64,000 nucleotides of DNA, taken from Crocinitomix catalasitica ATCC 23190. GTDB taxonomy: Bacteria; Bacteroidota; Bacteroidia; Flavobacteriales_D; Crocinitomicaceae. The stretch covers positions 146,205 through 210,204 of the forward strand of contig NZ_KK211318.1 in the NCBI RefSeq assembly GCF_000621625.1, in the 5' to 3' direction. Under the pieces are notes generated by a model. It saw nothing but the letters and a program-made list of their open reading frames with translations. It made no database searches and was not told the DNA's origin. Shown in pieces: positions 53,767-61,829 of the stretch. Every line of letters begins with the position of its first letter. Position 1 is the first letter of the stretch. The position numbers and the translations under genes were made by a program.

Positions 53767-54573
53767 ATGATCGGTGAAAATTTAAAATTATTGCGAAAGA
53801 GGAGACAATTGTCTCAAGAGGAGATTGCAAGTGAATTAGGATTGACAAGGTCATCTTATAGCGGTTATGAAAATGGAGTAGCGGAGCCGAATCTCGAAAA
53901 TCTAATCAAATTTAGCGAGTATTTTAATATCTCTTTAGATAAATTGATTAAAAGGAATTTAGGTAAAATTTCAGAAAATGAATGGTCTAAAATAGACAAG
54001 GGTATTGATGTCGATGTTGATGGCAAAAGTTTACGTGTGATTGCACTTACTGTAGATAATGACGATAATGATAATATCGAATTGGTTTCTAAAAAAGCAA
54101 GAGCTGGATATACAACTGGATTTTCTGATCCTGAATTTATTAGTGTCCTGCCAACGTTTAATTTACCTTTCTTAAAAAGAGATCGAAAATACAGAACATT
54201 CCCTATTAAAGGTGATTCTATGCCGCCTGTTTCAGATGGTAGTTATGTTGTTGCTGAATATGTTGAGAATTGGAATTCGGTGAAGGATGGATTCCCTCAT
54301 ATTGTGGTCACTATTGATGATGGCATTGTATTTAAGAATGTATATAAGCGTTTAGATGATAACCAATCATTCCAATTATGTTCAACAAATCCTTTGTTTT
54401 CACCTTATGAGGTGCATGCAAATGATATCGTAGAAATCTGGAAATTCGTAAATTATATTTCGTCTGACATGCCTAGCACATCTTTTAAGGAGAGTGATTT
54501 AACACAGGCTATCTTAGATTTACAAACGGATGTAAAGCATCTAAAGAATGTCTATATTCCTAAAACCAAATAA
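53767..54573 (+). CDS. XRE-family regulator with S24 (LexA/CI-like) domain
   Basis: The 268-residue protein has an N-terminal HTH_XRE (LLRKRRQLSQEEIASELGLTRSSYSGYENGVAEPN) and a C-terminal peptidase S24 domain (about 120-240). KARAGYTTGF holds an Ala-Gly pair in the position of the LexA/CI self-cleavage site. FPIKGDSMPPVSDG supplies the Ser, and IVFKNVYKRL can supply the Lys. It resembles the LexA-like regulators common in Bacteroidota, and cleavage under stress is possible but not shown. It is a single gene with a palindrome just upstream. Confidence 0.85.
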   Translation: MIGENLKLLRKRRQLSQEEIASELGLTRSSYSGYENGVAEPNLENLIKFSEYFNISLDKLIKRNLGKISENEWSKIDKGIDVDVDGKSLRVIALTVDNDDNDNIELVSKKARAGYTTGFSDPEFISVLPTFNLPFLKRDRKYRTFPIKGDSMPPVSDGSYVVAEYVENWNSVKDGFPHIVVTIDDGIVFKNVYKRLDDNQSFQLCSTNPLFSPYEVHANDIVEIWKFVNYISSDMPSTSFKESDLTQAILDLQTDVKHLKNVYIPKTK

Positions 54574-54599
54574 GTCTATTTAATGAACCTATTTGCAGG

Positions 54600-55310
54600 T
54601 CAATAGCTTGTCAAATTCTTCTCGTAAAAATCTTTTGTTAAAGCAACATATTCGGGCGAATATTGATTTGAGCTGTTTTTTATTATCATTTCGGTTTCAA
54701 TACAATTGTTAGAAGCGAATGAAAATTGAATGAGTGATCTTTTATAACCTCCTCCTGGTTTAACAGTTCTTAAAATTTGTTGTGGATGCAAATTCGAATC
54801 GGCAGCGTAAATTAGGTGTGTATCTTCCATTTCAAAAGGAATGATAACATTCACTTGACCGTTTTCAGAAAGTAATTCTGACGCAGATTCATAAAGTTCG
54901 AAAGGGGCCAAAGAAGCACTTTGTCTCGTTCTATTTTTATTGTCGTCTTGACTTAGAAAAGTATTGTTAAAATAAGGTGGGTTGGAAATGATCAAATCAT
55001 ATTTATCCATACTCGCAAAGTTCTGCAGTGTTGCATGGATTGCCAATAAGCGGGAACTGTATATAGAACCTTTAAAATTCTGTTTAGCTTCGTTTAATGA
55101 ATCTAAATCAGGTTCAATCGCTGTTATATTTGCCGTAGGATTCTGCTGCGCTAGCATTAAAGCTAAAATTCCTGTTCCAGTTCCAATATCAAGCACTCTT
55201 TTAAAATTACCTTTGCTCCAGGCACCTAATAACATCGAATCGGTACCTACTTTTTGTGTGTTTATATCTTGCTGAACAGCAAACGTTTTGAATCGAAAAA
55301 TATTAGCCAT
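54600..55310 (-). CDS. trmN6: tRNA1(Val) (adenine-N6)-methyltransferase-type enzyme
   Basis: The 236-residue SAM-dependent methyltransferase has the binding motif VLDIGTGTGILALMLAQ and the N6-adenine catalytic motif DLIISNPPYFNN. The opening FRFKTFAVQQDINTQKVGTDSMLLGAW is typical of TrmN6/YfiC, which methylates A37 of tRNA1(Val). It lies 12 bp after rimM in the rpsP operon, fitting a translation role. The gene name is by family. Confidence 0.88.
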   Translation of the reverse strand: MANIFRFKTFAVQQDINTQKVGTDSMLLGAWSKGNFKRVLDIGTGTGILALMLAQQNPTANITAIEPDLDSLNEAKQNFKGSIYSSRLLAIHATLQNFASMDKYDLIISNPPYFNNTFLSQDDNKNRTRQSASLAPFELYESASELLSENGQVNVIIPFEMEDTHLIYAADSNLHPQQILRTVKPGGGYKRSLIQFSFASNNCIETEMIIKNSSNQYSPEYVALTKDFYEKNLTSY

Positions 55311-55322
55311 AAACAGTGCTAA

Positions 55323-55874
55323 TTAATTTTCGTCATTTGTATGATCATTAAAATAAATATCTAATAATCCTTCTGGTAAATTTAAATAGATCGTTTTCGA
55401 TTCTTTGTCTAACCTTTCAATGAATTGATCTTGCTTCGGGATAAGAATTTCTCGGGATTGATACTCCAATTGAATTAGCGGGTTGGAAGCATAATCTAAA
55501 ATGCCTGAGACGATACCAATTTCGCCTAAGTTTTTATCAATTGCTTTATATCCTTCAATTTCGTGATAATAGAATTCATCACCATCTAATTCTGGTAAAC
55601 TTTCTAAAGGAAGATAAAGTCCACATTTGACTAGTTTTTTAACTTGTCTTTCGTTGTCGTTATCTTCGAATTTAACAACGGCAAACCCATTATTTCTTAG
55701 GGTAATTTTTTCAATAAAAAAAGGAATCAGTTTATCGTCAAAATCGACGAAAACTGATTCCAATTTTCTAAATTCTTCGGGTTCATCAACGTCTAAAAAA
55801 ATGGTAACTTCTCCTTTAAAACTGTGCAACTTAACTATGTTACCCAATCGGAAGCAGTCGTCTTTTTTAAACAT
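55323..55874 (-). CDS. rimM: 16S rRNA processing protein RimM
   Basis: The 183-residue factor helps 30S subunit maturation and binds ribosomal protein uS19. The start RLGNIVKLHSFKGEVTIFLD is the RimM domain. A PRC-barrel follows at about residues 95-175 (FYYHEIEGYKAIDKNLGEIG, LIPKQDQFIERLD, LPEGLLDI). It sits 25 bp after rpsP, a common pairing. Confidence 0.94.
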   Translation of the reverse strand: MFKKDDCFRLGNIVKLHSFKGEVTIFLDVDEPEEFRKLESVFVDFDDKLIPFFIEKITLRNNGFAVVKFEDNDNERQVKKLVKCGLYLPLESLPELDGDEFYYHEIEGYKAIDKNLGEIGIVSGILDYASNPLIQLEYQSREILIPKQDQFIERLDKESKTIYLNLPEGLLDIYFNDHTNDEN

Positions 55875-55899
55875 TTTTCAACGCCGTATAAAGTTGTAT

Positions 55900-56472
55900 T
55901 TACTCTTCTTCTTTCTTTACATCTTCAGCAGCTTCAGCAGCAGGAGCTTCTTCAGTTGCAGTTTCAGCAGCAGGAGCCTCTTCAGCAACAACTTCTTCAA
56001 CTTCTTCTACGATTGGTGCATTTTTAGCAGCAATTTCAGTTGCTCTTGCTTCAGATACAGCTTTCTCAGAAGCTAATTTTTTAGCCATTTCATCTAATTT
56101 TGCTTTTGCTAATGAATCTGATTTACCAGTAATTTTACCAGTTTTATCTGCCATCCATGCATCAAATTTCTTTTGAGCATCAGCTTCAGTTAAAGCACCT
56201 TTAGCAATACCTTTATCTAAGTGGTTTTTTAATAAAACACCTTTGTAAGATAATAATGCCTTAGCTGTATCAGTAGGTTGTGCACCAACTTTTACCCAGT
56301 ATAACGCTCTTTCAAAATCGATATCGATAGTAGCAGGGTTAGTATTTGGATTATAAGTTCCTAATTTCTCAATGAACTTACCGTCTCTTTTTGCTTTTTC
56401 GTCAGCAGCTACTAAATGATAAAAAGCACTTTTCTTTTTACCGTGTCTTTGCAATCTAATTTTTGTTGCCAT
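55900..56472 (-). CDS. rpsP: Ribosomal protein bS16 with acidic C-terminal tail
   Basis: The first 80 residues are a standard bS16 ([62 protein letters not shown]). Another 110 residues follow: a helical Lys/Ala-rich part and a tail rich in E, A and P with an EEAPAAE repeat. Most bacterial bS16 proteins are 80-90 residues long, and long tails are common in Bacteroidota. The role of the tail is unknown. It is the first gene of rpsP-rimM-trmN6, with a strong promoter match upstream. Confidence 0.95.
   Translation of the reverse strand: MATKIRLQRHGKKKSAFYHLVAADEKAKRDGKFIEKLGTYNPNTNPATIDIDFERALYWVKVGAQPTDTAKALLSYKGVLLKNHLDKGIAKGALTEADAQKKFDAWMADKTGKITGKSDSLAKAKLDEMAKKLASEKAVSEARATEIAAKNAPIVEEVEEVVAEEAPAAETATEEAPAAEAAEDVKKEEE
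55933..55985 (-). repeat. Short direct repeat in the bS16 tail
   Basis: A 23-bp unit at 55933-55955 recurs at 55963-55985 with one mismatch, a 30-bp period encoding two copies of a 10-residue [11 protein letters not shown] unit. It may vary in copy number between strains. Confidence 0.6.
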
Positions 56473-56541
56473 TCTCTTGTAATTATAATTTAGAGTTCGA
56501 AACTCTAGTTAATAATGATTTATTTCCCAAAATTGGGAGTG

Positions 56542-56570
56542 CAAATTTAGTTATTTTTATTAACTAACAA
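56542..56570 (-). promoter_or_regulatory. Promoter of the rpsP operon
   Basis: On the minus strand TTG (56568-56570), an 18-nt spacer, and TAAATTTG (56542-56549) match the -33/-7 consensus. The leader to the rpsP ATG is about 60 nt and begins at or near the inverted repeat TCCCAA/TTGGGA (56525-56538), which could form a leader stem or act as an operator. Confidence 0.75.
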
Positions 56571-56584
56571 TGTTTTAAGAATTA

Positions 56585-58021
56585 TTATTTTTTAGATATA
56601 TCAGGGAATGCCGATTTGTATTCCTCATATCGCTGCATAATTTCGGTCACATACTCAAAAGTCTCAATTCCTCGGCAATAACCAGCTCTTACAATTTTGT
56701 CGCCATAATATTTTGGATGTGAGAGGTTTTTTACCATAATAGCAACATTATCGTCCCAAATACTATCCTTCAAATTGTGTTTTCTTGCCAACCGTCTTCC
56801 GTCATCAATATGTCCTCTTCCTGCATTATAAGTGGCTAAAGTGAATTTTATGCATTCTAAACTGTCACTAATTACTTTCTGCCATTGCCTATAATTCTTA
56901 TTTAGTTTTCTGATACCAGCTCTAAGCTGACTTTCTGTAGATGAACTCGTATCAATACCATAACTTATTGCGGTAGCAGGCATAAATTGAAAAATTCCGA
57001 AAGCTCCAGCCCAAGAGGTTTTCCAGGTTTCAAATTTTGACTCTTGATAAATGACTGCAGATATTAAGCGCCAATCCCAACCAATCTTTTCGCTTTCACT
57101 TTTTATTATTTCATCATATGGAGAAAGTATATTGCCACTTAAAGACGAATAATTCGAATTGGCTTTTCTAGTTAGATTTTTTCTCGTAAAATACTTGCGT
57201 TTAACTTCTGCTATCGTCGACCGGTTTTCCTTGGCTAAAAGCCATTCGTTAAGCTCATTAATTAATTCAGGTGAGTCTTTTCGGGTAGCGAACCCCAGTG
57301 CTTGGTCATCGCTCAATTTTAAACTGATGTCTAAATTGGGATAATAATTTAAATCTATTTTCGCAACATTCTCATCAGCAATGGTATAATCAATTAATCC
57401 AATGCTTACCATTCTAATGAGCTCAGCTGTAATCAGGTCACCATCTGTTGGGGCTATATTTATTGATAAGTTTAGTTGTTTGTTCAGTAATTCTAAATGA
57501 CTGAAGTAAGATGAGTTTTTCCAAACATGAACTTTTTTTCCAGATAATTCTTCGATATTTTGAATCAAAGTGTCTTGAAGTTCTTTTTTGTTTAACTCTT
57601 TATGATTCTCAGGCTTACGTTGAATTAATACTTGATGTGAGATTAGATGAGGTTCAGTGAAAGCGAGATAGGCTTGCCTTTCTTCTGTTATGGTTAAATT
57701 GCACGCAATGATGTCTCCTTCTTTATTGTCTAATAAGTTGAGCATTTCATCCAAATCATTCACCATTCGAATTTGTAATCGGATGTCTTTATCTTTAGCG
57801 AATTCGTGTAATAACTCGTATTCGTATCCCATGTTTCGCCCACGATAGATAAAATAACTTACCGGACTATTTTCTGCGAGGACTACAAGTACAGAATCCT
57901 TTTTGATTTCGTTCCAATCTCGGCTGGGCACGGTTTCAACCTTCGCCCTTTTCTTCCTGATTTCACTACAGGATTGAATTGTTAGGCACGCAAAAAAAAG
58001 TAGAAAAAGGAATTTATGCAT
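56585..58021 (-). CDS. mltF: Membrane-bound lytic murein transglycosylase F
   Basis: The 478-residue lipoprotein (signal ending IQSCSE) has an N-terminal extracellular solute-binding (SBP_bac_3) domain (about 40-275; FIYRGRNMGYEYELLHEFAKD, EGDIIACNLTITEERQAYLAFTEP). A C-terminal SLT lysozyme-like domain (about 300-450) carries the catalytic Glu in AVIYQESKFETWKTSWAGAFGIFQFMP and the TYNAGRGHIDDG motif. It cleaves peptidoglycan with formation of 1,6-anhydro ends. The SBP domain probably regulates or anchors it. It is a single gene. Confidence 0.95.
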   Translation of the reverse strand: MHKFLFLLFFACLTIQSCSEIRKKRAKVETVPSRDWNEIKKDSVLVVLAENSPVSYFIYRGRNMGYEYELLHEFAKDKDIRLQIRMVNDLDEMLNLLDNKEGDIIACNLTITEERQAYLAFTEPHLISHQVLIQRKPENHKELNKKELQDTLIQNIEELSGKKVHVWKNSSYFSHLELLNKQLNLSINIAPTDGDLITAELIRMVSIGLIDYTIADENVAKIDLNYYPNLDISLKLSDDQALGFATRKDSPELINELNEWLLAKENRSTIAEVKRKYFTRKNLTRKANSNYSSLSGNILSPYDEIIKSESEKIGWDWRLISAVIYQESKFETWKTSWAGAFGIFQFMPATAISYGIDTSSSTESQLRAGIRKLNKNYRQWQKVISDSLECIKFTLATYNAGRGHIDDGRRLARKHNLKDSIWDDNVAIMVKNLSHPKYYGDKIVRAGYCRGIETFEYVTEIMQRYEEYKSAFPDISKK

Positions 58022-58082
58022 AGTACCTCATTTTATGATTTGAGAATCAAACAAATTGATTCGTCAATAAAACTAAGAAAAT

Positions 58083-58679
58083 TTATATCAAATCGTCAAT
58101 ATAACGCTTAGAATTCATTAAAATCTCATCCATGAAAATTTTAAAATGCTGATCTATAGTGTCTTTTTCTCTTTTATAGATCTCCATACACTTTAATAAG
58201 TCATTCTTGAAACCTAATCTTCTGGAAAATTGCCAAAGAATCATTTCTATGCCTTCTTCAGTATCGTATTGGTATAGCCACTTATATTGTTTTAATTTCC
58301 GATACAAGAAACAAAACTCCTCCTCTAAATAAATAAGATTTTTGTCGGTCTCTTTGTAAATAATTTGTATGAAATCAGCATATGTTTCGTTCGAATAATC
58401 CGACCAGTTCTTGATGATATAATGATCGAGAAGGATATCGCTGGCAATGAAAGCAACCTTGGTGACGCCTTCATTTTGAAATATCTTTCCAACAGACTTT
58501 ATTCTTGCCGAAGTATCAGTAAAATTATCAATGAATCGATGTAAATGAATGCCTTGTTGAATATGGTCCGGTAAATAAGTGAATTTATCTAGATTACCTT
58601 TATAAGAATCACCAGCAAAGTTGCCCGCAATTAATTGAGGTTGATTACGAGCGATATAGGCATGTCCAATAAAATTCAA
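58083..58679 (-). CDS. acpH: Acyl carrier protein phosphodiesterase-type protein
   Basis: The 198-residue protein has the AcpH family features MNFIGHAYIA, AGNFAGDSYKG, and GIHLHRFIDNFTD with conserved His and Asp, followed by DILLDHYIIKNWSDYS. AcpH removes the 4'-phosphopantetheine arm of acyl carrier protein, and related enzymes have similar HD-like sites. The gene lies 3 bp after prfC and is probably co-expressed with it. Confidence 0.88.
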   Translation of the reverse strand: MNFIGHAYIARNQPQLIAGNFAGDSYKGNLDKFTYLPDHIQQGIHLHRFIDNFTDTSARIKSVGKIFQNEGVTKVAFIASDILLDHYIIKNWSDYSNETYADFIQIIYKETDKNLIYLEEEFCFLYRKLKQYKWLYQYDTEEGIEMILWQFSRRLGFKNDLLKCMEIYKREKDTIDQHFKIFMDEILMNSKRYIDDLI

Positions 58680-58682
58680 ATC

Positions 58683-60281
58683 CTAGTTTTCTATACCAAC
58701 CTTAAAATCGGATGTAAAGTGGAATTTAATATTTGGATAATCAGCTTGTGCCATTTGTAAAAGGAAAGGTGTCTCTGCTAAAAATACAAAGTTATCATCT
58801 TTATCCTTTGCAATATATACTGATTTAGCTTTAATAAATTGCTCCAATTCTTTTTGGTTATCCGTTGTCATCCAACATGCTTTGAAATACCTTTTAGGGG
58901 TAAAAGCACATTTTGCTCCATATTCATGCTCAAGTCGATAAGCGATAACGTCAAATTGAAGTTGACCAACTGTTCCAACAATTTTTCTATTACCAGGTTG
59001 TTGAATGAATAATTGTGCAACACCCTCGTCAGTTAATTGTTGAATTCCTTTCTCTAATTGTTTAGATTTCATCGGATCTTTATTCTCAAGCTCCATGAAA
59101 ATTTCTGGAGAAAAACTAGGAATTCCTTTGAATGAAAATTCGGATCCTTCTGTTAATGAATCGCCAATTTTAAAAGTACCAGTATCGTAAAGTCCAATCA
59201 CATCACCAGGAAAGGCTTCGTCAATTACACTCTTGTCCTGTGCCATAAAAGAGGTTGGATTCGCGAATTTTATTTTTTTATCTAAACGAACGTGATTATA
59301 AAAGGTGTTTCTTTCGAATTTTCCGGATACTATTCTTAAAAACGCGATTCTATCCCTGTGTTTAGGATCTAAATTGGCATGTATTTTAAAAATGAAACCG
59401 CTGAATTTTTTATCATTTGGCTCTATAAAACCCATGTCTGTTTCACGGCCTAATGGTGAGGGTGAAATATCGAGGAATGCTTCAAGCAATTCTTTGACAC
59501 CAAAATTATTAATAGCACTACCAAAAAATACAGGAGCTACTTCACCTGAAAGATAGTCCTCACGATTAAAATGATCATAAACTCCACTAACAAGATCTAA
59601 TTCTTCTCTTAGTAAATCAGCTTCGTTGTTTCCTATTTGTTCATCCAAATCACTCGAATTGACATCTTCAATTTGAATGACTTCTTCGGAGATTTTAGTT
59701 TTGTTCGCTGCAAATAAGTTAAGCTCTTTACTGTATATGTTATAAACGCCTTTAAAAGTCGCTCCAATTCCAATTGGCCACGATAAAGGACAAACTTTAA
59801 TTTTAAGAATTTCTTCTAATTCATCTAATAAATCAAACGATTCACGACCTTCTCTATCCAATTTATTTATGAATATGATTACCGGCGTCTTACGCATTCG
59901 GCAAACTTCCATCAGTCTTTTCGTTTGCGCCTCAACACCATTCGCACAGTCAATAATTAGAATAACACTATCAACAGCAGTTAAAGTTCTATATGTGTCT
60001 TCCGCGAAATCTTTGTGACCGGGTGTATCAAGAATATTGATTTGTTTGTTCAAATATTCGAACGCCATTACAGATGTCGCAACAGAGATTCCTCTTTGTT
60101 TTTCAATCTCCATGAAATCGGATGTAGCCGTCTTTTTTATCTTATTATTTTTAACTGCTCCGGCTGTTTGAATGGCTCCACCAAAAAGTAATAATTTTTC
60201 AGTTAAGGTCGTTTTACCCGCATCGGGATGCGATATAATGGCAAATGTTCTCCTTTTCTCTATATCTGAATTGTGTTTCAT
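58683..60281 (-). CDS. prfC: Peptide chain release factor 3
   Basis: The 532-residue GTPase removes RF1/RF2 from the ribosome. Met at 60281 is the family start. The open frame continues upstream to 60428, but that part is not conserved-looking and overlaps the promoter region. GTPase motifs are [35 protein letters not shown] and INKLDRE. The RF3-specific C-terminus has [20 protein letters not shown]. It forms a unit with acpH. Confidence 0.95.
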   Translation of the reverse strand: MKHNSDIEKRRTFAIISHPDAGKTTLTEKLLLFGGAIQTAGAVKNNKIKKTATSDFMEIEKQRGISVATSVMAFEYLNKQINILDTPGHKDFAEDTYRTLTAVDSVILIIDCANGVEAQTKRLMEVCRMRKTPVIIFINKLDREGRESFDLLDELEEILKIKVCPLSWPIGIGATFKGVYNIYSKELNLFAANKTKISEEVIQIEDVNSSDLDEQIGNNEADLLREELDLVSGVYDHFNREDYLSGEVAPVFFGSAINNFGVKELLEAFLDISPSPLGRETDMGFIEPNDKKFSGFIFKIHANLDPKHRDRIAFLRIVSGKFERNTFYNHVRLDKKIKFANPTSFMAQDKSVIDEAFPGDVIGLYDTGTFKIGDSLTEGSEFSFKGIPSFSPEIFMELENKDPMKSKQLEKGIQQLTDEGVAQLFIQQPGNRKIVGTVGQLQFDVIAYRLEHEYGAKCAFTPKRYFKACWMTTDNQKELEQFIKAKSVYIAKDKDDNFVFLAETPFLLQMAQADYPNIKFHFTSDFKVGIEN

Positions 60282-60343
60282 GTATTGCTCTGTAAAGAAT
60301 AAGAATTTTAACTTATAATTGTCAAAATTGCTTTTATAAGGCA

Positions 60344-60351
60344 CAAAAGTA
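60344..60351 (-). promoter_or_regulatory. -7 element of the prfC-acpH unit
   Basis: The minus strand reads TACTTTTG, 62 nt before the prfC start at 60281. It faces away from the plus-strand element at 60362-60369, with only 10 bp between the two. Confidence 0.5.
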
Positions 60352-60361
60352 AGCTTTTTAC

Positions 60362-60369
60362 TATATTTG
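60362..60369 (+). promoter_or_regulatory. -7 element 6 nt before the L,D-transpeptidase start
   Basis: TATATTTG is followed by six bases and ATG at 60376. A leaderless mRNA is predicted, and the element overlaps the longer TTG start at 60367, which argues against that start. Confidence 0.55.
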
Positions 60370-60375
60370 CCGCTT

Positions 60376-61152
60376 ATGTTTTTAAGAAAACCGTATTTTT
60401 TACTCACATTTTTCTTCTTATTATTCATATCGTTTTCGTTTCAGGACGGGAAGATCGGTAAGTTAGATTCTTCAGTTTCGTTGAAGATTGATGAAGTTGA
60501 TTCTACTTCAATAGAGCAGAAAATAGTGTTTGATAATTATGCAGAAAATCTTTATCATATTTTAGCGGATACAGCACTTGATTTTCATGCTTTCAAAACC
60601 GGTTTAAAAGGATACTATGTTTTGGCTGCTCAAAATAAATTAACCAGAACCGACACTTTTGCAATTATTGATTTCTCAAAACCTTCAAACGTCGAAAGGT
60701 TTTATATCGTCGATCTATGTTCGAATAAAATTCTCCATAAAAGTTTAGTAGCGCATGGGAAAAATACTGGGGGCTTATTTGCTGAAAATTTTTCCAATAA
60801 ACCTAATTCGTTAAAAAGTAGCATTGGTTTTTATCTCACAGGCGAAACTTATCGTGGAAAGTTCGATTTGGCTTTAAGATTAGAAGGTTTAGAATATACA
60901 AATAGTAAGGCTAAAGATAGGGGAGTGGTAATTCATGCTGCGGATTATGCAACTAAACAATTTCTAAGAAATAATGGCGGGCAATTAGGTCGTTCATATG
61001 GTTGTCCTGCTTTGCCGCATAAAGAATTCGATCAGGTTGTTGATTGGATTAAAGGTGGAACATGTGTCTTTGCTTATTACCCTGATGAAGTATATCAAAT
61101 GCATTCTAAATTAATCAATTCGAATGATTATTTAAATGGATACCTCCAGTAG
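60376..61152 (+). CDS. Murein L,D-transpeptidase-family protein (YkuD_2)
   Basis: The 258-residue exported protein has a signal/anchor ([20 protein letters not shown]) and a YkuD_2-type catalytic domain (about 90-240). [20 protein letters not shown] opens the domain, VAHGKNTGG follows, and [16 protein letters not shown] and [11 protein letters not shown] supply the His and the SxGC nucleophile Cys. Such enzymes make 3-3 peptidoglycan cross-links or attach proteins to peptides. Activity is inferred from the intact motif. From 61153 to 61426 I see no gene. Confidence 0.9.
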   Translation: MFLRKPYFLLTFFFLLFISFSFQDGKIGKLDSSVSLKIDEVDSTSIEQKIVFDNYAENLYHILADTALDFHAFKTGLKGYYVLAAQNKLTRTDTFAIIDFSKPSNVERFYIVDLCSNKILHKSLVAHGKNTGGLFAENFSNKPNSLKSSIGFYLTGETYRGKFDLALRLEGLEYTNSKAKDRGVVIHAADYATKQFLRNNGGQLGRSYGCPALPHKEFDQVVDWIKGGTCVFAYYPDEVYQMHSKLINSNDYLNGYLQ

Positions 61153-61426
61153 CGTCTGTTTTCTCATATTAACTTTATATTAAACTTCTGTATCTAATTA
61201 ATTCCTAACGCTTAACAGTGGTTATAATTCTATTTCTTGAATTGTTTGATTCATAGTAGCTTGATTGAATACATGTTCGTACATATAATTTAAAGCTAAC
61301 CTTTCGTTAATTTTTACGTAGTAATTCTATCGAGTAAATAGTTTATTTCATCAATCGAGATGAGCTTACTAACATTTTATTGTTAATCTTTGCTCCGATT
61401 AAATTTAGTTAATTGAATTAAATATT

Positions 61427-61810
61427 ATGATACGTAAAAAACAGATTAAGAATTGGATTGCCGCTTTAGGGTTGGTGATTTTGGTATCACCGAGTTTATA
61501 CGCAGGTGTTAATGATGTTATTGAATGGCCCGTTCAATCACAAGATCAACCAAAACATGCAGACGCGTTTACTTATAAAGTAGATCAAACGAAGGGTAAA
61601 ATATTTTTTACTTGCATTGCCGATATTCCATTCGAGCAAGCTGTTTTTACAATAACAACCGAACAAGGAGAGGTGTTATTGACTGAAGAAGTAGAAATGA
61701 TAAATGGTCAAATTTTTAAGGTTTTATCGATGGATAAATTTAAAAATTCTAGCATTAAAATTTCTGTTTCTTCGGAAGATTATTTTTATCAAGAAGTAAT
61801 TAGATTTTAA
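61427..61810 (+). CDS. Small exported protein of unknown function
   Basis: The 127-residue protein has a signal peptide (about 1-26, LGLVILVSPSLYA). A beta-rich domain follows (KIFFTCIADIPFEQAVFTI, KNSSIKISVSSEDYFYQEVI). I do not recognise it. It sits 19 bp before the large surface-protein gene, so it may be co-expressed with it. Confidence 0.65.
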   Translation: MIRKKQIKNWIAALGLVILVSPSLYAGVNDVIEWPVQSQDQPKHADAFTYKVDQTKGKIFFTCIADIPFEQAVFTITTEQGEVLLTEEVEMINGQIFKVLSMDKFKNSSIKISVSSEDYFYQEVIRF

Positions 61811-61829
61811 ATATTTAATGAAAGAAATT

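Noticed and set aside
55627..56076. Long plus-strand open frame rich in Phe, Ser and Leu
   Set aside because: It is the antisense shadow of rimM and the repetitive rpsP tail, both clearly real genes.
60282..60428. N-terminal extension of prfC
   Set aside because: The family start is Met at 60281. The extension covers the predicted divergent promoters and lacks conserved sequence.
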